Source: Streptomyces longwoodensis (lineage in GTDB: Bacteria > Actinomycetota > Actinomycetes > Streptomycetales > Streptomycetaceae). Taken from it: a stretch of 64,000 nucleotides of DNA. The stretch lies in assembly GCF_001514125.1 (NCBI RefSeq), contig NZ_KQ948557.1, positions 260,871 through 324,870 of the forward strand, written 5' to 3'. This document shows, one piece after another, positions 16,996 to 25,416 of this stretch. The notes below the pieces were generated by a model. It made no database searches, was not told the DNA's origin, and worked only from the letters and a program-made list of their open reading frames with translations. The position numbers and the translations under genes are program-made. How positions within the stretch are numbered: the first letter of the stretch is position 1; every line of letters starts with the position of its first letter.

Positions 16996-18785
16996 GGCAG
17001 CTCCACACGGATCCGCGTGCCCCGCCCTCGAGGGCTGTCGACCCGCAGGTCGCCGCCCACGGCGGACACCCGGTCTCGGAGCCCGCTCAGCCCTGTGCCC
17101 CGCGCGGGGGCCCTGTCCAATGACGGATCGTCCGCACCGCCGACTCCGTCGTCCGTCACCTCGACCACCAGACGGACGCCGTCGCGCCGGGCGCGGACCT
17201 CGATGTGGCGGGCGGCGGCATGCTTGACGGCGTTGGCGAGCGCCTCGCAAGCCACGAAGTAGGCGGTGGTCTCAATCAGCGGAGGGCAACGGCCGGGCTC
17301 CGCGTCGACCGTGACGGGCACCGGGCACTGTTCGGCCAACGCCATCAGCGCCGGGGCGATCCCCGCCCGGCCCAGGACCGCCGGGTACATGCCCCGCGCT
17401 AAGTCCCGCAGTTCATCCAGCGCCTGACGCAAGCTCCCCTCGACCTCTTCGACGGCGCTCCGCAGGCCCGGGTCCGTGCCAGCGGGCAGCCTCGCACCGA
17501 GGCCGCGCAGCGTCATCAGCGTGTACAGCAGCCGGGTCTGGGCGCCGTCGTGCAGATCCCGCTCCAGCCGTCGGCGCTCCTCGTAGGCGGCCTGGAGCAG
17601 CCGGCCGGGTACCGTCCGCGCCGTCATAGCTTGCTCCTCCGCCCGGGCGCGCAACCGCGCGTTGCGCCGCCACAGCCGGACGACGGCGCAGGCCGCGGCG
17701 AGCAGCGCGGGATCCTCGGTGAGAGCGTCGTCGTGCACCAGGACGGCATCGGTGTCCGTGTGCGTCATCTCCCGGCCGGCCTCGGCCGACAATGGCCGTC
17801 CGTCCGGATCGGCGTAACCCTCGCCGGTGCGTAGGCCCAGTACCAGCGTCGGGTCGCCCAGAGTGCGGCGCAGCACGTCCTGCAAGCGGTGCGCCGTGCA
17901 CGTATGACCGGCAGTCACCAGCAGCTCGCCGACGTACGCCCGCCGCAGCCGCATGCGCAGCAGGCTCACCAGAAACACGACGGGTACGACCACCTCGCTG
18001 AGGTCGGAAGGCACAGTCAGCGCGGCGTTCGCGTCTGCCAGAACTTCAGGCATCACCAGATACAGCATTTCCCAGCCCACGAAGGCAAGGGTCAGCCCGA
18101 CGGCGACCCAGGACGGCAGCAGCACCCGGCGCCGGGCCGGACTCGCCGAACGCCACCTGTGCACCATCCGCGCCGCCACCAGGATCGTGAGGACCACCCC
18201 GGCCCACCGGTAGGCCAGGTCCACCGCGTCGAAAAGGGCCGGGTGGTGCAGGACGAGAAAGGCGTTCGGTCCGCAGCCGGAGCAGGTGAGGTAGCTCACC
18301 GAACTGTCCCTCACAGGGTCGTACAGCACCACGCGGACCAGTCCGCCAACGCCCACCAGCAGGTACCCGGTGGCGATGAGCCGGCGGTCGCAGACGCCGC
18401 CGGCCCGCCCGTCCGGGAACACCAGCAGCAGATGCGCGAGAACGGCCAGGTTGAGCGCCTCACCCCACGCACCGAGGCCGAACAGCAACGGCACGGGAAA
18501 TCCTTGGAGGTTGCCCAGAAACCAGGCCATCCCCTCGGCGAGCATCACCGGACCGGTGCGATTGGCCGGACGCCGGGCCCACGCCACCAGCCCCGACCCG
18601 GCGAAGGCCCAGCCCGTACAGAGATCGCGTACCAGGTCGGTGCCGTCCGCACCGGTCCGCGCGTACCCCCAGCACCCGCACAGCCCGGCGGCCACCGCCG
18701 CGGCACCCCACCCGACGAGTGCCGCTGGCAGAACGCTGCCCGGCTGGCGCTCCGCACGGAGAGTCTTGCCGTACGCGCCTCTCAC
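16986..18785 (-). CDS. NarL-type sensor histidine kinase
   Basis: A 599-aa kinase. The N-terminal 280 residues contain about eight hydrophobic segments (for example LAVLAHLLLVF and VVLTILVAARMV) and no recognisable extracellular domain. A HisKA_3 dimerisation region follows with phospho-acceptor His412 in RRLERDLHDGAQTR, then a HATPase_c domain (NAVKHAAARHIEV, DDGVGG, RGTGLSGLRDRV). The C-terminus overlaps the response regulator start by 10 nt, a standard coupled pair. The signal sensed is not apparent. Confidence 0.92.
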   Translation of the reverse strand: MRGAYGKTLRAERQPGSVLPAALVGWGAAAVAAGLCGCWGYARTGADGTDLVRDLCTGWAFAGSGLVAWARRPANRTGPVMLAEGMAWFLGNLQGFPVPLLFGLGAWGEALNLAVLAHLLLVFPDGRAGGVCDRRLIATGYLLVGVGGLVRVVLYDPVRDSSVSYLTCSGCGPNAFLVLHHPALFDAVDLAYRWAGVVLTILVAARMVHRWRSASPARRRVLLPSWVAVGLTLAFVGWEMLYLVMPEVLADANAALTVPSDLSEVVVPVVFLVSLLRMRLRRAYVGELLVTAGHTCTAHRLQDVLRRTLGDPTLVLGLRTGEGYADPDGRPLSAEAGREMTHTDTDAVLVHDDALTEDPALLAAACAVVRLWRRNARLRARAEEQAMTARTVPGRLLQAAYEERRRLERDLHDGAQTRLLYTLMTLRGLGARLPAGTDPGLRSAVEEVEGSLRQALDELRDLARGMYPAVLGRAGIAPALMALAEQCPVPVTVDAEPGRCPPLIETTAYFVACEALANAVKHAAARHIEVRARRDGVRLVVEVTDDGVGGADDPSLDRAPARGTGLSGLRDRVSAVGGDLRVDSPRGRGTRIRVELPCA

Positions 18786-19317
18786 CGCGAACTGCCGTGC
18801 ACGCGTGTCATCGGAAACATGCCTTCCCCCGAATTATGTCGACCGCGCGAGGCGCGGAGCGTGTACACGACACCGGGCCAGCCCCGAGCTTGATCGATCT
18901 CAGGTTGCCGCTCGGCAACTCCTCCGGGCGCACCAAATATCAGGCTATCGAGACCATCCGATCCGAGGCTCAGGAACAGGTACTAAACTAGTCATTTAAC
19001 GTCCGGCCGCCGGAGGTGGCTCAATTGAGCCAGATCAGCACCGCATGACCGGTGGATGCGGCATCTTGGAAGAGCCGAGGGTATGCACTCGGCGTGGTCC
19101 ATCACGCCGGGCCGTGCCATGCAGAGCCGCACTCTACGAATCACGCCGAGGCGACAATCTTCGCACGTCTCGGTGGCAGCGGATCCAAGTGCGGCGACGC
19201 CGGTGAAGGTGAGAGGGACGGCTGCCTTGCGTTCGTGGAGGCGGTTCCGGCGGTGACATCCGGTCAGCCGAGCGACGGTGCGTCCAAGAACTCAGATCGA
19301 GTGACTTGTTACGGCTG
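18786..19317. other. Intergenic interval without recognised gene
   Basis: About 530 bp between the divergently oriented kinase start and the end of the HATPase gene. Short plus-strand frames reach into the 3' end of the HATPase gene but have poor codon use and no ribosome site. It should carry the kinase promoter. Nothing else is supportable. Confidence 0.5.
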
Positions 19318-19872
19318 TTACGCAGCAGGCAGTCTGACGCGCGCCCAGACGGACTTGCCTTCAGCCTGCGAGTCCGTGGTCCAGCCCCATGTGTTACTCA
19401 AAGCGTTCACGATGGGAAGTCCCCGGTGACGTTCTGCCATTGGCTGAGGGGGAGTAAGTCTGGGGTGAAGCTGGCTGGGATCGCGTACGACGCACAGCAG
19501 GGTACGTGGACGCAGAGTGAAAGCCAGCCATACCCCGGCTTGCTGGTCGTCTCCTGCGGCAGTGTCGGGGCGGCCGTGGCGGACGGCGTTAGCGACCAGT
19601 TCGGAAGCGATCTGCACCGCGTCGTCGCAGAGGGTGTGCAGTCTCCAGCGGCGCATGGTGTGCCGCGTGAACTGCCGCGCGATGTAGCAGCAGTGTGGGG
19701 AGGAGGCAGGGATGCGGCGTGCGGCGAAGGGAGTACTGCCGAGGCCGGAGCGGACGGCGAGGTTGGGTGTGGACGCCAGCGGTTCACCGAGGAACAAGGT
19801 CGGTCTTCTTCGCTCGCGGCGTGCAGCAGGCATGAACTCTGGCTGGATCGTGCCGTCGGCTTGTGGCGTCAT
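19318..19872 (-). CDS. HATPase (anti-sigma/RsbW-like) regulatory ATP-binding protein
   Basis: A 184-aa protein of the Streptomyces ATP-binding regulatory family. The GHKL fold motifs are an N-box-like ASELVANAVRHG, a VRDPS in place of the G1 DxGxG, and GLPIVNALSNTWGW for the G2 region. Such proteins act as anti-sigma factors or serine kinases on anti-anti-sigma factors. The ATG at 19872 is chosen because GGGGGACGG lies just upstream. It sits divergently beside DUF397 and XRE-DUF5753 genes, a cluster very common in streptomycetes and linked to development and stress. Confidence 0.82.
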   Translation of the reverse strand: MTPQADGTIQPEFMPAARRERRRPTLFLGEPLASTPNLAVRSGLGSTPFAARRIPASSPHCCYIARQFTRHTMRRWRLHTLCDDAVQIASELVANAVRHGRPDTAAGDDQQAGVWLAFTLRPRTLLCVVRDPSQLHPRLTPPQPMAERHRGLPIVNALSNTWGWTTDSQAEGKSVWARVRLPAA

Positions 19873-20075
19873 CGTCCGTCCCCCGGAACTGGTGCCGTGC
19901 TTTGTGCATGACCTGGCGTCGTGCCCGTCACTATTCCGGCCCGTTCCTCGTTTCTGCAAGCGCGGCTCTGCAATTGCAGGACGCCGATAATCGCACAGAC
20001 AGTCGGTTCAGCTGCAGGCCGCAGACGAGCGTGAGCCGCGGCGGGCAGAGGCGACTGGGAGAGGCACGGTGGGTT

Positions 20076-20318
20076 ATGCAGCGGGTGCAGACGGGTGTGA
20101 GGTCAGAAGCTGTTGAGGGAGCGCACTGGTTCAAGAGCCGTCGCAGTGGAGGGAACGGCAACTGCGTGGAGGTGGCGCGTCTTGCCGATGGTTGCGTAGC
20201 GATGCGCAATTCCCGTTACCCCGAAGGGCCCGTCCTGGTCTATACGCGAGAGGAGATCATGGCCTTCCTCGGAGGCGTCAAGGATGGGGAGTTCGACTTC
20301 ACCCTCTCGCGTGACTGA
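20076..20318 (+). CDS. DUF397 domain protein
   Basis: An 80-aa small protein whose WFKSRRSGGNGNCVEVARL ... VAMRNSRYPEGPVLVYTREE pattern is the DUF397 signature. I place the start at the ATG at 20076; the longer frame upstream overlaps the divergent HATPase. DUF397 proteins are encoded next to XRE-DUF5753 regulators and are thought to work with them, some pairs behaving like toxin-antitoxin or anti-regulator couples. Here the XRE partner starts 83 nt downstream. Confidence 0.88.
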   Translation: MQRVQTGVRSEAVEGAHWFKSRRSGGNGNCVEVARLADGCVAMRNSRYPEGPVLVYTREEIMAFLGGVKDGEFDFTLSRD

Positions 20319-20401
20319 GGGTAAAACCATGGCCATCCGCTGACACCCTGGAGTCGCGGCTGCAATACTCGGCTTCTCAACAGCCCAGTAGGAGTGCCCG
20401 C

Positions 20402-21328
20402 ATGGCAGCCGACCGTCAGGCGCCGTCGATTCTTGGATTCTCGCCCCACCCGGAGTGGGGCCCTGCAGCGCATCGCAAGGCCCTCGCCGGGCACTTGCGG
20501 CGCTGTCGCGAGAACGTGGGCCTCGGGCCCCGGCAGGTCGCCCGGTGCATCCATACCTCCGAGGCGACGATCAGTCGCATGGAGACGGGCCGGACATCAT
20601 TCAAGCCCGCCGAGGTCGAGCAGCTCCTCGATGTCTATCAGGTGAGGGATCCGCGGGAGCGCGCCCGGATTGCCGACCTGATGCGGGAAGCCGCCCAGCC
20701 TGAGGCGTGGCAGCCCTATGCCAACGCTGCGCCGGCCGCCCTGCGTCCGCTGCTGGCTATGGAGCCCGCCGCTCGCCGCATCATCTCCTACGAGCCTCAA
20801 CTGGTCCCGGGCTGGCTGCAGACGGAAGAGTACGCCGAGACCGTGATCCGGGCGGTTCACCCGACCAAGCCGGCCAGGGAGATCAACGAACGCGTGGCCC
20901 TACGGATGCAGCGCCTTCAGATGCTGCGCCGCGCTGAGTCTCCTCCGGTCCTGCTCGCCGTGATGGACTCTGAAGTCTTTCGCCGTCCGGTCGGTACTCC
21001 AGGAGTGATGTACCGCCAGATCAAGCACTTGCTTGCTCTTCTGGAGGAGCTGCCCTACCAGCTGCATCTCCAGATCGCCTCGCTGGCCGTGGGCGCCGCC
21101 GGCGCCATCGGGCATCCGATCGTGCACCTGAGGTTTTTCACACCTGAGTACCTGCCCGACATGGTCTACCTCGAGCAGTACGAAGACGCCCTCTACCGGG
21201 AGAAGCCCGCCGAGTCCGAGCGCTACCTGGCCATCTTGAACAACCTGTGCGGTGTGGCGAACCCCGCCGAGCAGACACGAGCGCTGTTGGAACAGGCGCT
21301 TTCCGCCTGGTCATCACAGGTCGTCTAG
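20402..21328 (+). CDS. XRE-family regulator with DUF5753
   Basis: A 308-aa protein. The N-terminal helix-turn-helix spans about residues 20-75 (LRRCRENVGLGPRQVARCIHTSEATISRMETGR), followed by the DUF5753 domain (IISYEPQLVPGWLQTEEYAETVIRA, then ERVALRMQRLQML). This is the usual partner of DUF397 proteins. The DUF5753 family has been proposed to sense small ligands; direct evidence is scarce. Its end is 20 nt from the convergent methyltransferase gene. Confidence 0.92.
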   Translation: MAADRQAPSILGFSPHPEWGPAAHRKALAGHLRRCRENVGLGPRQVARCIHTSEATISRMETGRTSFKPAEVEQLLDVYQVRDPRERARIADLMREAAQPEAWQPYANAAPAALRPLLAMEPAARRIISYEPQLVPGWLQTEEYAETVIRAVHPTKPAREINERVALRMQRLQMLRRAESPPVLLAVMDSEVFRRPVGTPGVMYRQIKHLLALLEELPYQLHLQIASLAVGAAGAIGHPIVHLRFFTPEYLPDMVYLEQYEDALYREKPAESERYLAILNNLCGVANPAEQTRALLEQALSAWSSQVV

Positions 21329-21348
21329 CCTCCCGGCTGCCCGCGGGC

Positions 21349-22158
21349 TCAGTGCCTGACGAATCCGACCCCGCCGTACTCTTCCCACTCCCAGCTGAGC
21401 TGGGCGGGAACATCAGCATGGCGGGGCCGCCATGCGGAGACCTCCACCAGGCCCGGTGGTATCAGCTCCAGCGGCGCGCAGAAGTCGGCCACGTCTTTCC
21501 TTTCCCGCACCCGTCCCCAATGCCCTTGGGTCTGCTCGTCCATGAAATGAGTGACGAAGTCACGGACCGGGGCGGATTCGCTGACGAGCTGGCAGACCAC
21601 CATCATGCTGCCGCTGGGCAGCCGGTCGGCGACCCGGGCTATTAAGTCCGCCGGCCGGTCGAGATCGGGGATGCAGTGCAGGACCGAGACGAACAGCGCC
21701 GCGATCGGCTCCTCGGGATCGATGAGACGGCTGAACGGTTCACTTGAAAAGATGCCATCGGTGTCGCGCATATCGGCCTGCAGGACGGCGGTGTTCTCGT
21801 TGCTTGCCAGCAGTACGCCACCGATGGTGCGGACGATGGGATCGTTGTCGACGTACACCACCCGGCTGGAAGGGTCGACCCGCTGGGCGATCTCGTGGAC
21901 GTTGTCCTGCGTGGGCAGGCCTGAGCCGTGGTCGATGAACTGCCGAATGCCGTAGTCGGCTGCCAGCACATGGACCACGCGGCGTAAGAACTCCCGGTTA
22001 TTCAGGGCCAGTTCCCGCATGCTGGGTACGTGCGAGAGCAGCTCTTCGCAGGCCGCACGGTCGGCGGGGTAGTTGTCCCGGCCACCCAGGAGACTGTCGT
22101 ACATGCGGGCCACACTCGGAACAGTGACGTCCACTCCGTACGGCAAACTCACGCGCAT
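21349..22158 (-). CDS. SAM-dependent methyltransferase of the DUF574 (SAV2177-like) family
   Basis: A 269-aa protein beginning near VSLPYGVDVTVPSVARMYDSLLGGRDNYPAD, the diagnostic start of the actinobacterial DUF574 / Methyltransf_19 family. The SAM-binding region is represented by FIDHGSGLPTQDNVHEIAQ and VVYVDNDPIV. These proteins are numerous in Streptomyces; substrates are unknown. I favour the ATG at 22158; a GTG two codons later fits the AGGAGG spacing better. The longer frame to 22218 lacks a ribosome site. Confidence 0.88.
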   Translation of the reverse strand: MRVSLPYGVDVTVPSVARMYDSLLGGRDNYPADRAACEELLSHVPSMRELALNNREFLRRVVHVLAADYGIRQFIDHGSGLPTQDNVHEIAQRVDPSSRVVYVDNDPIVRTIGGVLLASNENTAVLQADMRDTDGIFSSEPFSRLIDPEEPIAALFVSVLHCIPDLDRPADLIARVADRLPSGSMMVVCQLVSESAPVRDFVTHFMDEQTQGHWGRVRERKDVADFCAPLELIPPGLVEVSAWRPRHADVPAQLSWEWEEYGGVGFVRH

Positions 22159-22251
22159 CCCCTCCTGCCCTACGCGCCCCGACAGCGCGCATTGCGATGG
22201 GACGGAGTCTAGGGACAAGCGCGCCGCGACGCTGCGCAGCGGCTGGAATTC

Positions 22252-22740
22252 TCACCCTCCGGAGGAACGCGGCGGCAGACTGGGAAGGTCCGCCAGGTGT
22301 ATCCCAAGGACCTCGGCAATGCGGTCACGGTCAAGGTGCAGTCGCTCGTGCAGAAAGTACGCGTCGTCGTGCAGTGTCTGCATGCCGTGGCCGGCCGCAA
22401 CAGCGGTTGGGTCGCATCCTGCCGCCCGGTCGACATGGTGGTGCAAGATGCGCCAAGCGACGGCGGCAGGGCCGGCGCTGCCCAGGATCGCCGTCCAGGA
22501 CACCGCCAGTTCCGTAAGTGCCGCGGTCACCGCCGTCTCGGCTGCCCCGCGCCGCCCGATCCGCAGCGAGGCGTATTGCAGGTACGCCTCGTAGTGGCGC
22601 TCACGGAAAGCGGTGTAAGCGGTCAGCGCGGTGCGCTGGGCGCGATGCTCCAGCCACGGCCGAAGCACAGCCTGGCGCCGTGCGTTGGCCGCAGCCGACG
22701 ACAACTGGCCCAACCGGAGGGCGGCGTGGCGGCCGCTCAC
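22252..22740 (-). CDS. Sigma-factor-like small protein
   Basis: A 162-aa protein. The middle section (FRERHYEAYLQYASLRIG ... AETAVTAALTELAVSWTAIL ... AVAWRILHHHVD) resembles the region 2 helices of sigma-70 family proteins, with the C-terminal LHLDRDRIAEVLGIHLADLPSL looking like a weak helix-turn-helix (region 4-like). Similar short sigma-like proteins of unknown function are common in streptomycetes. Its ATG overlaps the stop of the upstream HTH gene (ATGA), so the two are translationally coupled. Function as a true sigma factor is not shown. Confidence 0.6.
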   Translation of the reverse strand: MSGRHAALRLGQLSSAAANARRQAVLRPWLEHRAQRTALTAYTAFRERHYEAYLQYASLRIGRRGAAETAVTAALTELAVSWTAILGSAGPAAVAWRILHHHVDRAAGCDPTAVAAGHGMQTLHDDAYFLHERLHLDRDRIAEVLGIHLADLPSLPPRSSGG

Positions 22741-23828
22741 GGTTCCTCTTCCGGCACGGCGATGTGCGCGGTGCCCTCCGGCAGCCGAGGGTCATCGCAC
22801 ATCAGGAAGGTGTAGTGCACTGCTTCCCACAACGGCTTGAAATCATGCGGACGCCCTCCGAGGGCGCACACGAGCGCGGCCAGTACTTCCCATTCCGGAA
22901 CGTCGATGCCCGACAGGACGCGTCGCGCCTGCAGTGCGGTCACCGCCTTGCGGCTGTACTGCTCGATCCGCTCAGGGGAAGGTGACTTGGCTGCCCGGTG
23001 CAGGCCCCGCACCGCGGCGTGCAACTGCTCGATGGAGACTGCCACGGGTTGCCGTCCGTGCACGGTCATACCGTGTGCCGCCTCGAACAACACGCGCAGT
23101 TCAGCCGGGTCAGCGCCGAAGAGAACGGCCAGGGAGCACGTCAGATCCCAGGTGGGCAGCCGGTCACCCGACAGCACGCGGGAGATGAACGACGGCGACA
23201 GCATTGTCCTGTCGGCGATCTCCCGAATCGTCAAGCCGCTGGTCGCCTGAAGTTGCTCCAGTGCAGAAGCCAGCTGGCCGGCGGGGGAGGCCACACCAAC
23301 GGTGTTCGGGCCGCCTGCCGCCTCTTCAGGTACGTCAGCGAGCCGGGCAAGTTGAGGGCCTCGCCAGCGAGCCGGAGCGGCCCGCTTGTCATTGGCATGC
23401 AGATCCATCATCCGGGCGACCCGCTCCGGTCCCCACCGTGCCCGCGCCGTCTCCGGTGCAACGTGAGCGGCCTTGCCTACCGCCTCCCATTTCTCACCCC
23501 GGTGCCGGGCATCCTGCACCGCAGCCGCGGTGTAGATTTCCAGCTCCCGGCGGATCGCATCGGCTCTTGCCAGAAGAGTGGCAAGCTCCTCCTGGCGGAC
23601 CTCACTGTCCAGCAATTGCTGAGCGAGCCGGCGCACCTCGGCCGCCACCTCAGCGCCCAAAGGCCCCTGGACAGTTGGCAGGGGGACTCTGCGCGCCTGC
23701 CGGTTACGCTGAGCCCGCCGGCGGCACGCAGTGCTGCAGTAGAGGCGTCGCCGCCCGGCCCCGGCATTCTGCACCAGCGGGCCCCTGCACACCGGACACT
23801 GTCCCGGCTGCGATTGATCAGCCGTCAC
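22737..23828 (-). CDS. XRE-type regulator with N-terminal zinc-ribbon
   Basis: A 363-aa protein from a GTG at 23828. The N-terminus has a treble-clef-like zinc motif (CPVCRGPL ... YCSTACRRRAQRNRQ), then a helical region, a MerR/XRE-like segment, and a helix-turn-helix (LTIREIADRTMLSPSFISRVLSGDRLPTW, about residues 200-250). The C-terminal part is helical. It heads a two-gene coupled unit with the sigma-like protein, which suggests it regulates or is regulated with it. The start further upstream at 23855 is possible but less well spaced from GGAAAGAGGG. Confidence 0.75.
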   Translation of the reverse strand: MTADQSQPGQCPVCRGPLVQNAGAGRRRLYCSTACRRRAQRNRQARRVPLPTVQGPLGAEVAAEVRRLAQQLLDSEVRQEELATLLARADAIRRELEIYTAAAVQDARHRGEKWEAVGKAAHVAPETARARWGPERVARMMDLHANDKRAAPARWRGPQLARLADVPEEAAGGPNTVGVASPAGQLASALEQLQATSGLTIREIADRTMLSPSFISRVLSGDRLPTWDLTCSLAVLFGADPAELRVLFEAAHGMTVHGRQPVAVSIEQLHAAVRGLHRAAKSPSPERIEQYSRKAVTALQARRVLSGIDVPEWEVLAALVCALGGRPHDFKPLWEAVHYTFLMCDDPRLPEGTAHIAVPEEEP

Positions 23829-23938
23829 GTTTGCACCCTCTTTCCTGCACCCCACACCGCGGACCAGCGCTCACCGTCCTCCTGGGCGCCGGCCGGCCCA
23901 CGATGAACGTCGCAGGCCGGCCCCCCGAAGTGCAGACG

Positions 23939-24196
23939 TCAGTCCAGGCGTGCCCAGAGGTACTCAATCCGGGAGGTGCGCGCTGCGGCCGCCGCAACGG
24001 CCGTGAACGCCACGCACGCGGCAGCGGGCCATTCACCGGCAGACGGCAGGACAAAGGACAAAGCCAGCACCATCACAGGGCCCAGGCTGACCGTGACAGC
24101 GAGGGCACGCAGGCGTGCGTAATACCGGCCGGAATTGCTACCGTCCAGGCTTGTCCCGGACACTACGGTGCCCCGGACGACATTGGGGTCAGTCAT
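23939..24196 (-). CDS. Small membrane protein
   Basis: An 85-aa protein with a hydrophilic N-terminus, two hydrophobic segments (LAVTVSLGPVMVLALSFVL and AAACVAFTAVAAAAA) and a short basic-acidic tail. GAGGAACG precedes the ATG at a normal distance. No family is recognised. It lies 110 nt upstream of the zinc-ribbon regulator gene in the same direction and may share its transcript. Confidence 0.6.
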   Translation of the reverse strand: MTDPNVVRGTVVSGTSLDGSNSGRYYARLRALAVTVSLGPVMVLALSFVLPSAGEWPAAACVAFTAVAAAAARTSRIEYLWARLD

Positions 24197-24785
24197 CGTT
24201 CCTCACAGAATCGGTGGTGGCTCAAATGTGCAGGGGGTCCGGGCCTGTTGGTCCCATCCGTCGGGCCTGGGCCCCCAATCTTGCGTGAGATTAGCGCGCT
24301 TGCAGATCACACCGCCAACGGAGTGAGGCCATAACGGGGAACGTGGCCCGCAACGATGTGCGAAACGTCCCCGGAAGGAAAAAGCACGCTCGATCATGCC
24401 TCATAAGAGGCAGTGATCGACCACCTGCGAACGCAATTGATCATTGCTGCACGTTAAGTCTCCTGATACACCGCAAAGCAGTGTGTGAAAAATCAGCCGG
24501 AGTGCGCTCCGGCGCACCCGCGGGCGCATCCGATGACCCCCAGGGCGCCCCCGTGTGAGCGTGCGGGCCCGCCGCCGGGAGCCTCCGAAGTGCCGTTGTG
24601 CGCTGCGACAGCTCGCGGACGGCAGCCAGACTCCACGGCACCGCCGCTTCCGCTGCCCCCTGCCGGTTGCCTGTCGGCCTCTGCAGTAGCTGGAGTTGCA
24701 GGCGCGGCGGCGCTCTTTGACGCTCCTGAAGCAACCCCCTAATGTAGGTCCCACATCAGATATCAGAGTGCGGTAGTACGGGGGG
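24197..24785. other. Intergenic region with clustered palindromes
   Basis: About 590 bp with no credible gene. Between 24494 and 24560 it holds overlapping palindromes: GCCGGAG/CTCCGGC with a TGCG loop (24494-24511), TGCGC/GCGCA directly after, CCCGCGGG, and GGGCGC/GCGCCC arms about 16 nt apart. It lies just upstream of the operon carrying Tap-like and Tpg-like genes, so it could be an iteron, origin or telomere-relic segment, or simply the operon's regulatory region. The function is unproven. Confidence 0.45.
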
Positions 24786-25388
24786 ATGGGCGTGTTGCTG
24801 ACAACCGGGCAGGCCGCGGAGGAGCTCGGCTGCGCCGTCACGACCTTCCGGCGCCTCGTCCACGCGGGGCTGCTTCCCGAACTGTCCCACCGCGGAGTAC
24901 GTGTCATGACCCCCCTGGCCGTCGTACAGGCCCTCAGCACGCGCAATCGTGCCCCCCTGGACCAGATGGACACCCGTGAAGTCGCTGTGCTGCGCGTCGA
25001 TACCGCTCAACGGGTCGACGACGCCGACCGCGACTGGATCGGGTTCGCCGCCGACCTCAGCCCCGACAGCCTCCTCAAGGCGCTGCGCGGCTGGTGGCGA
25101 TGCGACCCGGCAAGCATCGCGGCCGGGGGAGCACTGCCGGTCACCTTGTCCGGCTACGTGGTGGCGGTGCTGACCGGACTCGAACGCTGGGAGAAGAACA
25201 CCGACGGCCGGCATGCCTTTCCTGACGCCCGCCTGGCCGGCTACGTCACCGACCTGGCCACCCCCCGCCTGTCCATCACCTCCGACCACGACGGCGACCA
25301 GCGGCTCGCCCGGCTGCTGCTGGCCACCCGTCTTCCGTCCCACTCGGGCGGGGCCATCGCCTACGTCTCCACCACCCGCGCAGGCTGA
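24786..25388 (+). CDS. MerR/excisionase-type HTH protein
   Basis: A 200-aa protein whose N-terminal 50 residues (LTTGQAAEELGCAVTTFRRLVHAGLLPEL) form a winged helix-turn-helix of the excisionase/MerR class. The rest is a compact alpha/beta region (DWIGFAADLSPDSLLKALRGWWRCDP) with no recognised family. It lies 28 nt before the Tap-like gene in the same direction and ends in frame with no terminator, so the three genes 24786-28235 look like one operon. It may be the DNA-binding accessory of that module. Confidence 0.75.
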   Translation: MGVLLTTGQAAEELGCAVTTFRRLVHAGLLPELSHRGVRVMTPLAVVQALSTRNRAPLDQMDTREVAVLRVDTAQRVDDADRDWIGFAADLSPDSLLKALRGWWRCDPASIAAGGALPVTLSGYVVAVLTGLERWEKNTDGRHAFPDARLAGYVTDLATPRLSITSDHDGDQRLARLLLATRLPSHSGGAIAYVSTTRAG

Positions 25389-25416
25389 ACTCCAGGCCCG
25401 GACAAGGAAACTCCTC

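Noticed and set aside
24485..24742. An 85-aa Pro/Ala-rich plus-strand frame.
   Set aside because: It is read through the palindrome cluster, lacks a ribosome site and has low-complexity composition.
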